Assembly (NCBI GenBank): GCA_026008535.1
Contig: BRKX01000003.1
Span: 63,017,001-63,081,000, forward strand
Reading direction: 5' to 3'
DNA length: 64,000 nt
From: Perilla frutescens
Taxonomy: Eukaryota > Streptophyta > Magnoliopsida > Lamiales > Lamiaceae
Shown: one piece after another, positions 21,801 through 33,532 of the stretch
Layout of the letters: the number at the start of each line of letters is the position of its first letter
Position numbering within the stretch: position 1 is the stretch's first letter
Made by a program: the position numbers and the translations under genes
Notes under the pieces: model-generated
Databases searched by the model: none
Told to the model about the DNA's origin: nothing
What the model saw: only the letters and a program-made list of their open reading frames with translations

Positions 21801-24800
21801 TGTAAGAACCTGAATTTTTAGAATATGATTAAGTAATTCCTAATTTTAATTAGGAAATATTAAGAGGAATTTTGATAATAATAAGGATGTTTCGGTTTTA
21901 AACCGCGATTTTAGGAGTTATTTTTCGTAAAATCATCTTTTTGAGAATTTTGATTCCAGCTCAGTCATGACCGATTTTGGTCACGTTTGGAAGATGTTGA
22001 CCCAAGGAGCATGCCGGTATTTTCAGATTTTCAATCCGAGGTCATTTGAGGTCCCGACGACGAAAATTGTATTAAGTAAGAGCGGGAATAGTGTTTTTCC
22101 GTAGGAGCGCGATCGTTAGAAATTTGCAAAATCTCGTGTGTTAACCCGAGCCTTGTTTCTTCAAGCCTACCCTATAGAAAATTTCTCAAGGAATCCGTTG
22201 GCATTCCCGGATTTTCATTCTGAGGTCAATTGAACGCTCGAGAATTTTATTTGTCCCTTGTGTGGAATAGTAAATTTATTTTTGAAAAGAGAATCTTTTC
22301 TCATTTTCCTTCAAGATGACTCGTTCTTTATCCCGAGTCAAGTTGGTTCAATAGTACTTGAGGCAACGAACCTCTCGGTATTTTCATATTTCATGAATGA
22401 GGTTATATGGACCTCGCCATCAAATAAAGCACCTTTTAACCGAACCTGATATTTTTAAAGCAGTATTGTTGCACTGCAGAAGCTTCTCGAGGAAGCCATA
22501 TTTTTTGCTATAAATATCAGCCCCCCCCCCATTTGATTTTTCATCCCTCAATCCCCATTTCATATATTTAAAGAGAGAGAGAGAGTAGAAGGCGAGAGAG
22601 AGAGAGAGAGAGAGAGAGTAGAGTCGAGAGCGGAGAAAGGAGTGGAGGAGGAGCCACCACCAAGCAGCTGGAGGCCGCGAACGCGAGGGACCCCGCAGCT
22701 GTGGGAGTGCCTACTCGGCCAAGGAGGTACGCGGGCGCGCAGCAGCCCCGGCGCGATCAGTACGCAGGTGCGGAAAGAGGCGTGGGCGCGCGCGCATGCT
22801 GCCGGTGCACGGGTGTGCGCGCTCACGCAGCGCAGTGCGGCAGATTCGGCACGTTTTCATCCGGAGGCCATAACTTTCAACTTGGTTGGAACCACGAGGT
22901 TCATGAGTACTCAAATCGAAGTACTTTCGAAGATCTACGTCTCTGTAGTGGCCAATAGTCCGGAATCTCGATCGTTCCAGTCAGATTTTCCGTCCCCATT
23001 TTCGGTAATTTCGAGCATATAAATTGTTTAAATTCTCGTATTTTAAGTTATAGTTAAAGGTCGAGGGTTTAGATCGACTTTCGAATAAGGTTTTAAGTCA
23101 TTGATCGAATTTCGTAAAGAAGAGATGAAATCCGAGGAGGCCTGAGGAAGGATTTTTCAGCTCGTTGCTTCGTCCACATGCTCGTTATCGAGGTGCTCAT
23201 CATAGAGATGGGTAATTCTAAACCAAATATATGGTTTGAGCTAGTAAGCTCTGGAAGTATCTTAAGGCAAAAGAAATATCCAATAAAAGTATTTTATGCT
23301 CTGCCTGGTTCGTCTCTGTACAAAGTTAAGAAAAGAAAGTAAAGGAAGTTATATGCATGATATTGTTAAATTGTTATTTGAGTTTGATAAAGTAAATTAG
23401 GTTATTATAAGTTAAGTGAGCTCTCAAGCATGTTTAGATATGCTAGAATTGTTTTAATACAATTTATGCTAGGATGAGATCTTAGAATTGCTTTTAGTTG
23501 CAATCTATCTTTATGCACGTTCATTTCTTCGAATTTGAATGTTGGATCTCGCTAAAGATTATTTAGCTAAGCATTGCCTTTTAGGGTAAGTTATAAATCC
23601 CTTATAGGCCGAGATCATGCTCGATTTAAGAATTAGCCTTAGACGATTGCTCTAGACTTGGTATTGCTAGCTAAGTCAAGTAAGTAAGGAAGGTTAAGGT
23701 TAAGTAAGGAAGAAAGTTAAGGAAGGATATAGCTTCTGTTGTAAGCAGGTTATCGAGCTCAAAGAACAATTTATTTGCATTATCATGTCGTGACCTTCGA
23801 GTCACCGAGTTGAACATTGAAAAGTAAAGAGAGTCACTGCTGGGTAATACCCTCGCATACTCAGAAGGATACTTGAGGTAACCCCTCTCTTATCCCAAGG
23901 CATGCCACAAGGTGCAGTAGACAACAGGTTTGAGCCAAGAAAGGTAGTAGAATGTTTTGCGGGTATGGAGAGGGCTTTTGTGTTTTGCTCTCCATGTGCC
24001 GTCAGTTTATAATTGGATATTTCTAAAGTTTATCAAGAGTTTTCTCATAAAACCCCATTGAGTACATTAGTGTTCACACCCTCTTTTTCAAATGTTTTCA
24101 TATTGAGATGCTAAGGCCGGTGATGTGCTGCTGGTGGGGTTGTCTGAGGTTTCAAGTTTGTTGCTCTATATGGTTACACGATTTTTCTTCCGCTAAGTTT
24201 CTGCTAAGTACTCTGATATTAGTATTTAGTCTTGATTGATGTAACTTGATTCTTGATAATAGCATGTTTTAAATGCTATGATTCCTATATATCAATAAAG
24301 TCTTAGAAGCATGTTGTTTTGACATCACAGTTATTATTTCATTAATTCCAAGTTAATTGAAGAGTCACACTTGTTGAGCATATTAGTATCTATTCAGTTT
24401 CAGTCGACCTATGAATGGATCTTGCATGCTTGTTGTTGTCGTTCGCCTATGAAGGGGCTTTTCTTTCAAGCATGATTATACTCATTTCCAGTTAATCTTG
24501 AGTTGTCTCTTGTTTCGTCCTATGAATGGGACAGTATGATTTATTTGATTCCGACCTATTTATGGGTCTTAGTGGATGTGACCTATGATGAGGTCTTTTT
24601 TATTTAAAGAGTCAAACTCCTATCTGTTTGTCATTGGATTTTGTTTAAATTTCGGTTGGCCTATGATTTGGCATTCTTTTAACTCGATTGAATCCTTTGA
24701 CCCATTTTAATTCGTTGAAGATGATAGTCCTTCCAACTCATAAACTTAAGTTGCCTAAATTTTTGAGGCGCTAACTTAGTTAATTCTAAAAACACCCCCC

Positions 24801-24895
24801 CTGGATTTCCAATTAATCTGTCTATTTTCTTCAACTTTTATGCCTAACACCTCGTCCCCATAAAAAAATGACTGCCTAGGGACCAGGCTGTTACA
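21801..24895 (+). repeat. element D 3' LTR (3095 bp)
   Basis: Runs from TGTAAGAACCTG to CAGGCTGTTACA. It is the longer, more complete LTR, with a TATA box near 22509, a (GA)n tract at about 22574-22618 and a GC-rich block at 22680-22850. Outside the segment missing from the 5' copy the two LTRs are very similar by eye, which suggests a fairly recent insertion. Confidence 0.9.
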
Positions 24896-24940
24896 GCTGC
24901 TCCAGACTAATACAATTAATTGCAGATTTTCGGATCTACA

Positions 24941-24961
24941 ATTTAGCACCCACCGTGGGGC
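24941..24961 (+). other. element A primer-binding-site region
   Basis: Directly after the LTR end lies TTTAGCACCCACCGTGGGG, the position and style of a Tat-type primer-binding site. The expected TGG start has become TAG. I do not name the tRNA. Confidence 0.5.
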
Positions 24962-25051
24962 AGTGATCTATTCGTGAAACAAAATAACAACGCCTAATGA
25001 GAGTCGCAGAGTTGGAAAAAACCCCAGCAAGATAGTTGAACCGCTACGCCT

Positions 25052-26640
25052 TTGCCCGATGTTGATCTGTCGCTGGCTGATGTTCTGAGGAATATACAGC
25101 ATCAAATGGCAAACACCACGGAGGGGTTAGCGCTTCTGAGATCAGAGAACGCTTCACTCCGCAGTAAACTTGAAGATCTGACCATCAATGACAACACGCA
25201 CCATCTGAACTACATTAAACTTATCAATCTGTTCGGCGAGCCAAATTCGGTATACTCTGAGCATCGTCATTCTGTTATTTTTACTTATCCATTTATTGCA
25301 GGTACTAGTGCATCAGCACAGAAGGTAGACACTAGACAACAAATGGGGGAGAGCCTACTAAGGCCACCTCCAGGGTTTGAGTATCATGCTTCTGGGCAGG
25401 AAAGGATCCGACACCAGACCCTCGAGCAAGAAAGGGTTGAACAGCAACATAGGTTCAACCAGGGATTCGATCAGAGAATGATCGATCACCCAAGTGAATT
25501 GGAGCAACGACTGGCTGGTATCGAGGCAATGATAATGCGAATTCCTGGTGTACCTCTTCTAATCCGCAAGGCTGCACCAAATAGCTTCGCTGACTCACCG
25601 TTCATGGATAAAATAGGGTTAATAGAGATGTCGTTGAAATTCACTTTACCATCTATGAAGTTATTTAACGGAACTTCAGATCCGGATGACCATATCGCAC
25701 AGTATAAACAGAAGATGTTCATCGCAGTAATACAAAAGTACCTTAGAGAAGCCTGCATGTGCAAAGGTTTTGGGTCAAGCCTATCAGGAGTCGCACTGCA
25801 GTGGTTCACAAACCTTCCTAACACTTCGATCTGATCATTTGCACAACTCACAGATCTTTTCGTAGAACAGTTCGCCAGCAGCCAGAAAATTGAGAAACAT
25901 TTCGATGACCTCTACGCCATTATCCAGTATCCAAATGAAATACTTAAGAATTATGTTGCAAGGTTCAATTGAGAGAAGGTAGAGATACCAGGCTGCAACG
26001 CTGACACAACCATATCAGCCTTCAGAAAGGGGCTAAAGTGAGATTCAGACCTCTACAAAGAACTCACAAAGTACCCATGTAAGTCAATAGATGATATTTT
26101 AGCAAAGGCATGGGCATAAATTAAGTGGGAGGAAGACGAAGATCAGTATTATCGACCCAAGCCAAGAGGTCGAGATGAAGGAAGAGACTCCTGCAGAAAT
26201 GATAGAAGAAGAACCGACCCTTATCCCTGCAATGATCGCTACAAACCTCGAGGTCGAGAAGATATTTCAGATCCATATGATCGACGCTTGCTAGAATACA
26301 ACTTGTGCATCACACCCTTAGAAGCCATCAATGCCTTGAAGGAACTCGGTAGTACAGTGAAGTAGCTACCCAAGATGAGGAGTCCAGATCATGAACGTGA
26401 TAGAATAAAGTACTGCGAATTCCACAAAGATCACGGCCATAGAATAGATGATTATATCGCATTGCGTCGCGAAGTCATCGACCTACTCAAGTGAGGCCAT
26501 TTGAAAGATCTGCTGACTAATAAAGGGAAGCAGACCTTCAGTAAAAATGATGAGAATCTGAAGGATCCACCAAAGCCCCCACCAATTGAGCATGTGGTTA
26601 ATTGCATAACTGGAGGATCCGAAAACAATGGTTTGTAGCG
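25052..26640 (+). pseudogene. element A gag, one frame with many stops
   Basis: A single reading frame runs through about 530 codons. Recognisable parts are a helical N-terminus, SLKFTLPSMKLFNGTSDPDDH (start of the capsid-like domain), WFTNLP, FVEQFASS, an Arg-rich segment and a terminal YCEFHKDHGHRIDDY block typical of Tat-type gag. Seven in-frame stops occur after 25831, the first at 25832-25834 and the last near 26636. Each can be explained by one C-to-T or G-to-A change. No indels were needed to follow the frame. Sequence after about 26645 no longer looks like this element. Confidence 0.8.
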
Positions 26641-26644
26641 ATCA

Positions 26645-27539
26645 TATGTAAGCACCAATAACAATATCCTCAATTTAACAATATCCACCATAAATCAACA
26701 AATTGCTCCCATCCATGTCAAACCCATGCCATCAATTGTATAATTCTTCAAATGTAAGCACAATGTGATCATGATTGAGGGACATTCATGTTAAATTCGA
26801 GTTTTTCACTTTTAGGGCACACAAATATGAAGAATCCCTAATTTTTCTTGCATATGAACATCTAGACCTCAAAATCTTCATGTATAGGTATAATGTTTAT
26901 GGATTAATGGAATAGTTGGAAGAGTTACCTTGAATCTTTATGGAGGGGGCTTAGAACCGCGTGTGATAGTGTAGGTGTGAGTGTAGGGTGAGTGAGAATT
27001 GAAGTGTGAGTGCAAAATGAGGAGAAAAGAGTATAAAACTCGTCTGGAGTGCGACGAAATGCGACAGGGGTCGCACTTTAGTGTCGCGTCCTAGCTGAAG
27101 GGAGAAACGCGACTGCGGAAGTCACGTTTGAAGCTCGCGTTTTGGTTGAAGAAACACTCAGCTCTGAAGGCTCTACAAAGCGACTTATGGGTCGCATTTT
27201 AAGGTCATTGTTCAGCCTCTTGGGGAAACGCGACCTCCAAAGATCGTGTTCAAGGCCCGCATTTTGTTGGCTTTGTGAAACGCGACTGAGGAAGTCGCGT
27301 TTTGCCTCCAGCTTTATTTTCGACTCCTTTTCCTGCCTTTTTCCATTCTCCTATGTATTTCCATACCTAAACACCATCATTTCCAAGTCATACCAGTCCC
27401 ACAAAACATCAAACATTTAGATCAATCCCTCCTTATCATAAACATAAATTGTAACTAATTTATCTAGACAATTAAAGTAAAACAAACCAAAGTATAAGCA
27501 ATAGTATCAACAAAAATTAAAAATAATTAGGTTGCCTCC
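26645..27539 (-). other. element C post-pol region with GC-rich hairpins
   Basis: Non-coding. On the plus strand, 27050-27310 carries several GCGAC..GTCGC inverted pairs such as GCGACAGGGGTCGC and CGCGACTGAGGAAGTCGCG, in the same style as the LTR block at 34320-34680. A conserved-looking GGTTGCCTCCCAAGCAGTGC lies at 27530-27549, just after the integrase end. Confidence 0.55.
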
Positions 27540-27588
27540 CAAGCAGTGCTTAATTTAACATCGTGAGCTCAACGGCATACGGTTCTTC

Positions 27589-30444
27589 AAATATTTTTCA
27601 AATGGAGGATAAACACCCCGGCTTGCTCCTCTGTATTGTAGAATTTCTTCACACGTTGCCCATTGACAACAAATCTACTTCCGTCCTTGGCTTACAATTC
27701 CATCGCTCCACTTTCAAAGATTCTTGAGATCAAGTAAGGACCTCCCCACTTTGTTTTGAGTTTCTCGGGAAACAACTACAATCTTGAGTTAAATAGCAAT
27801 ACGGCATCTCCGGGTGCAAGTTCTTTCTTCCTCAAGAACTTGTCATGGTAGAGTTTGGTCCTCATCTTGTAGATGGAGGAATTCTCAAAGGCCTCAAGCT
27901 TAAATTCATCAATTTCATTCATGTAGAAGATTATTTCCTTTCCTGACATCTCAAAGTCGAGGTTGAGCTTTTTGGTGGCCCAATATGCCTTGTGAGTGAG
28001 CTCGATTGGAAGGTGACAAGACTTCCCAAATACCATTTGATAAGGAGATATGCCCAATGGAGTCTTGTAGGCCGTTTGATAGGCCCAAAGTACTTCATCG
28101 AGGTGGCTTGCCCAATCTTTCCCGTTCGTCTTCACCAATTTTTGGAGGACTTGCTTCACCTCTTGATTTACAAGCTCGGCTTGCCCATTGTCTTGTGGGT
28201 GGTAAGGAGTCGTCACTTTGTGCTTTACTCCATGTCGAGCTAGGAGACTTGTCATCCACTTATTGCAAAAGTGGGTGCCTCCATCACTAATCAAGGTTCT
28301 TGGAGCCCTATATCTTGTCAAAATGTTCCTTTGGAGGAACTTGAGCACAACTTTTGAATCGTTTGTCTTTGTGGGAATTGCTTCAATCCACCGGGAGAGA
28401 TAGTCCACCGCTAGGAGTATGTAGAGATTTCCTTCGGAAACCACAAACGGTCCCATGAAGTCAATCCCCCATACGTCAAATAATTCAACTTCAACAATGG
28501 CGCTCATTGGCATCTCATCTCTCTTTGAAATAGAGCCCATCTTTTGGCACCTCTCACATGCCTTCACAAATTCTTCACAATCTTTGAATATGGAGGGCCA
28601 ATAGAACCCGCTTTGTAGAATCTTTCTAGCGGTTCTATTAGATGCAAAGTGGCCTCCACAAGGTGAATCATGGCATGCCCTCATTATCTCGATCCGTTCT
28701 TCCTCCGGCACACACCTTCTAAGGATGGAATCGGCACATATTCTAAAAAGATAGGGCTCATCCCATATGTAAAACTTAAGATCATGGAAGAATTTCTTCC
28801 TTTGGTAGCTTTTCATCTCCACGGGCACGACCTTGGCAACAAGAAAGTTGACAATATCTGCGAACCACGGGACTGTTGTTGATGCCGACATTATTCTCTC
28901 ATCGGGAAAGCTTTCATTGATCGGCCTCTTGGTCTCCTCTTCTTCTTTCATGTGCTCTAGCCGGGATAAGTGATCCGCCACCACGTTCTTGCACCCTTTT
29001 CTATCTCGGATCTCCACATCAAACTCTTGGAGAAGGAGAATCCATCGAATTAGCCTTGACTTTGCATCTTTCTTTGCAAAGAGATGTCTTAAGGAGGCGT
29101 GGTCGGTGTGTACAATAGTTCGGGCCCCAATGAGATAGGGCCTAAACTTGTCAAATACATAGACAACCGCCAAGAGTTCCCTTTCCGTGGTGGTGTAGTT
29201 GACTTGAGCCGGATCCAAGGTCCTACTCCCATAGTAGATCACCCGGAAGAGCTTGTCTTTCTTTTGGCCAAGAGCGGCTCCCACCGCTATCTCACTTACA
29301 TCACACATCACTTCGAATGGCTCATTCCAATCGGATGTGATAAGCATGGGTTCCGTGATGAGGGCCTTCTTCAATGTCTCGAAAGCCTGCAAACAATTAG
29401 AATCAAAATCAAATTCAACGGCTTTTTCAAGTAGACGACAAAGAGGTTTAGAAACTTTGGAAAAGTCTCTAATTGATGATCTCATCACTAATAAAATGCC
29501 TATAAAACCCGGCGTGTCCCAAGAAGCTCCTAACTCCCTTTTCATTAGTTGGAGGAGGTAGTTTCTCAATGGCAACAATCTTTGCTCGGTCCACTTCAAG
29601 ACCTTCACCCGACACTTTGTGTCCTAGAACAATGTCATCTCTTACCATGAAGTGGCATTTTTTCCAATTGAGCACGAGATTGGTGTCTTCACACCTCTAC
29701 AAGACTTGTGTTAAGTTATCAATGCATATATCAAAAGAATCACCAAATATGAAAAAATCATCCATAAACACTTCCATTATATTTTCAATCAATCCATGAA
29801 AGATGGACATCATACACCTTTGAAAGGTGGCGGGTGCATTACACAACCCAAAAGACATCCATCTGTATGCAAATATGCCATGGGGACAAGTAAAAGCGGT
29901 CTTTTCTTGGTCTTCGGGAGCAATCATGATTTAGTTATAACCCGAGTAACCGTCTAGAAAGTAATAAAACTCATGACCCGCCAACCTATCTAGCATTTAA
30001 TCAATGAAAGGCAATGAAAAATGATCTTTCCTAGTATATGCAAACAAGGCCCTATAATCTATACACATTCTCCAACCTGTTACTAAGCTTGTAGCAATCA
30101 TCTCCTTATTTTCATTCTCAATCAACGTCATTCCCCCCCTTTTTAGCAACGACTTGAGTAGGACTCACCCACTTACTATCCGAAATGGCAAAGATTATCC
30201 CGGCATCTAGTAACTTCAAGACCTTTTTTCTAACAACTTCTTACATAATAGGGTTGAGTCTTCTTTGGTTTTGCACTTTAGGTTTGTAGTCATCCTCTAA
30301 CAAAATTTTATGCATGCATATTGAAGAATTTATGCCCTTTATATAAGAAATTGACCATCCTATAGTGCTTTGAAATTTTCTCAACACCCTTAACAATTTT
30401 TCTAATTGTTCATCGGATAAGATGGAAGAAATGATTACCGGTTT
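27589..30444 (-). pseudogene. element C pol: reverse transcriptase, RNase H, integrase (broken)
   Basis: Follows directly on gag-protease. The reverse transcriptase part (about 30250-29450) shows FLDGYSGYN, a WMSFGLCNAPATFQR segment and FMDDF as the catalytic box. RNase H lies at about 29340-28990 (TERELLAVVYVFDKFRPYL, HTDHASL). Integrase has the zinc-binding stretch GGHFASNRTARK..CERCQKMG, then the core with GIDFMGPF, LISDGGTHF and PQDNGQAELVNQE, so D, D and E are all kept. A 610-codon frame covers 29608-27776; upstream RT pieces lie in other frames. In-frame stops at about 27776 and 27665 interrupt the C-terminal tail (LFPEKLKTKWGGPY). Confidence 0.85.
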
Positions 30445-32966
30445 TTACTTGGTTTCATCAAGGTAAGCATACCTCAAGTGTGTAGGTAGGGGCTTCAACT
30501 CCATTTCCTCCTTTGCTTTCAACTCTTCCTTTTCCTTTGATGTTTGGTCCTCGTCTCTTAATGGCAAGAACTTTGGCTTCCTCAAGTAGGATTCCTGAAA
30601 AGAATTCATCATAGAAACGGAATCACATAGACCAAAATCATCATTAGGCAAAGAATTAAAGATAGAGTTAGAAATGCAAATATCAAGGGGATCTTTTGAT
30701 CTAAACAAATTCTCCTTTTCTACACACGCATCCACCATTTGGAGTACCTTGCACTCCTCTATGTTCTTCGCCTCTTCTTCTGGATGTTGCATCACTTTTT
30801 GGAGGAAAAAAATGATATTTTCTTCAGTTACTCTCAAGGTGAGCTCCCCCTTTTCCACATCAATCAAGGCCTTACCCGTTTTCAAGAACGGTCGCCCAAG
30901 AATGAGAGAAACTTCCTTATCTTCTTCCATGTCAAGCACCACAAAATCAACCAGGAAGATGAACTTGTTGACCTTCACTAGCACGTCTTCTACCACCCCT
31001 TTCAGATACGTCATAGATCGATTGGCCATTTGGAGGCAAATTGTGGTGGGCTTGATCTCTCCCATGTTTAATTTTAAAAAGAACAAAAGGGGCATCAAGT
31101 TGATGCTTGCCCCCAGATCACACAATGTCTTTCCCACATGATTTTCTCCAATGGTGACCGAGATGTTGAAGCTTCTCAGATCTTTCATCTTTGCCGGCAA
31201 TTTCCTTTGTAGTAGAGCACTACAATTCTCGGTCAAGTTGACCGTCTCATACTCTCCCCATCTCCTCTTCTTAGAAATCACCTCCTTCAAAAACTTTGCA
31301 TAGTTTGGCATTTGTTGAAGTGCTTCAACAAGAGAGATGTTGATTTGTACCTTTCTAAAGATGTCGAGGAACCGAGAGAATTGCTCGTCACTTTTCACCT
31401 TTTGGAGTCTTTGTGAGTATGGTATTGGAACTTTGTACTCTTTCGGTATCTTTCTTGTTGGTACTTTTTTTTCCTTCCCTTTCTCAAGTTCATCATTTTT
31501 CTTCAATTTGGGACTTAAGTCCTCTTGAATTTGTCCCTCATCTTTCTTCTCTTTTATAGGTTGCTCATCAACATTTTCTTGGCTTTCTTCTTCATCCGGC
31601 ATCTCGGGGCTATCGTAAGCGGTTCCACTCCTCAAGGTGATTGTCTTGCATTGATCCTTTGGATTCACGGTTGTGTTGTTTGGGAACTTACCTTGTTGAT
31701 GTTGGCTTCCCAAGATAGTACCAAATTGTCCCATTTGCTTCTCCAATGTGTTGACTTGGTTGTCAATTGCTCCGACGGTATTCTCTAATTTTCGAATACG
31801 AGCTTGAGAGTCTTTCATGTAATTCTTCATCTTTTCCATGAATGCCATCAAAAGTTCATTCATCTTTGGCTTCTTCTCCTCATCAATGACACTATTTGTA
31901 ACCGAAAAACTGGGAGGTGGTTGGATGGCATTGTTTGGGTTACTATAGGACCAGTTTGGATGTTGAGCCCTATTTTGGTAACCTTGATTCCCACCATATT
32001 GACCCCCGTATTGGGGCTTGTACCCCGGATTGAATGACCTTTGTTGATTTGAATAGCCTCTTTGGTTCACATAGTTCACCTCCTCAAATTGACTTTGAGA
32101 GGACTCGGCTTTTGGATTTGTAAAGGCTTCAATCTTTGAATTTAAAGTTGCCATTTGAGCCGCTAATAGCCCAAGTGCATCCGAACTTGATGTAGATGCA
32201 ACCTTCTTCATGATTTGGACTCCCTCTCTTTCCACCGGCCATTGAAATGAATTTGAGGCCATTTCCTCAATGATCCTCATTACTTCATTCGGTCCTCTTG
32301 CAAGAAGTGATCCTCCCGCGGCCGCGTCTATGAATGTCCTCTCTTCGGGTTTAATTCCACCATAGAAGATGCACACTTGGTGGTCATTTCCAAAACCATG
32401 TACAGGACACTTCCTTAGCATCTCCCTAAAGCGCTCCCACGCCTCATATAAGCTTTCTTCATCCCATTATTTAAACACGGTGATATCTCCTTTCAATTTG
32501 AGAGTTTTTTCGGGTGGAAAAAACATGTGTAAGAACTTTGTCACCAATTGGTCCCAAGTTTGAAATGTTCTTTGAGCATGGTTCAATCACCATGTTTTCG
32601 CCTTATCGATCAATGAGAATGCAAAGAGTCGGATTTGAATTGCATCTTCCGGGACTCCATTCATCTTCATTGTCCCACTAACATTAAAGAATTTACGAAT
32701 ATGCTCATGTGGATCCTCCATTGGTGTCCCTCGGAATTGGTGTTGTTGGTTCATTAGTATGAGAGAGGTCTTAAACTTGAAATTATTGGCTTGAATGGGT
32801 GGTCCATTGGCCACCTCTTGATCAACGACGGGTTGGAAGAGGTTTCGAATTGGTGCTTCCACGTTTCTATTTTGAGCCTCCTCTTGGGCTCTCAATTGCA
32901 TAACTCTAATTACTTTTACATTTGGGCAATCATCGGATCTTGAACCGGTGGAGGATTATCCGCCAT
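30445..32966 (-). pseudogene. element C gag and protease (broken)
   Basis: The start MADNPPPVQDP is at 32966, followed by a frameshift near 32910. The capsid part (RGTPMEDPHEHIRKF, LFAFSLIDKAKTW) then runs in the same frame as the long 658-codon stretch 32421-30445, with in-frame stops near 32587 and 32466. Features: a Gln/Asn-rich region, a Lys/Glu-rich linker, and an aspartic protease with DLGASINLMP and a later ILGRPFL. The protease cuts the polyprotein in functional relatives. The next codon into pol at 30445 is a stop, so this copy could not be expressed as one polyprotein. Confidence 0.82.
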
Positions 32967-33183
32967 TCTCCTCCTTCTACGTGTGTTGTTGTGTCAAACC
33001 GTTACTTCGATTTCCAAGTCCAATGCTATAGGGGGTTCTCCTCGAGGACGAGTGTGCATGCACTTCTTATCATAAAGGACAAACAAATCAATGCAAATTT
33101 TACAAACAAAATAAAGATAAATTTTCTAAACTAATCCACTCGATCGTTATCACAATATTGTATAAATCAAATAAATTTTGTGT

Positions 33184-33200
33184 CCCCGGCAATGGCGCCA
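33184..33200 (-). other. element C primer-binding site (Asp tRNA)
   Basis: The minus strand reads TGGCGCCATTGCCGGGG, complementary to the plant tRNA-Asp 3' end with one mismatch. It lies 9 bp inside the LTR end, as expected for Athila-type elements. Confidence 0.85.
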
Positions 33201-33209
33201 AAAACTTGA

Positions 33210-33495
33210 TGCGAGATTTACTCTCCATAATGGTTTCAATATTTATAAACTTGTGTCAATGCCTACAAGTGTACAAGCATGTATTTGTAGAAAGGATGAA
33301 ACGAGATCGATCCACAAGGAAAAGGAATTAGAACTTGAAAATGCAAATACCCCGATGATAGACGAGCGAAATATTTAGACTATGGAATGGGATGAGGGAT
33401 GATTGTCACAACATAACCAAAACATAAGAAATAAACAAGTGAATACCAAACAACAACAATAAACAAACTAAATAGCAAATGAAATAAACAATACC

Positions 33496-33532
<37 letters not shown>

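Larger units (their letters stand above)
16858..24900 (+). mobile_element. element D: non-autonomous gypsy-type LTR retrotransposon (LARD-like)
   Basis: The body is 16863-24895, flanked by a perfect 5-bp duplication GCTGC (16858-16862 and 24896-24900) inside the LTR of A. It consists of a 5' LTR, an initiator-Met primer-binding site, about 2.8 kb without recognisable gag or pol, a purine tract and a 3' LTR. The LTR ends (TGTAA..TTACA), the tRNA primer and the sequence TTCGGGATGAAATTTTTTT before the purine tract look like chromovirus-type gypsy elements. It must have been mobilised by proteins made elsewhere. Confidence 0.9.

Noticed and set aside
22560..23022. Several open frames in the GC-rich part of the element D 3' LTR
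   Set aside because: They arise from GC-rich, stop-poor sequence in all frames and are not kept in the 5' LTR.
30674..31141. 155-codon plus-strand frame opposite element C gag-protease
   Set aside because: Shadow of the minus-strand polyprotein, which carries clear protease motifs.
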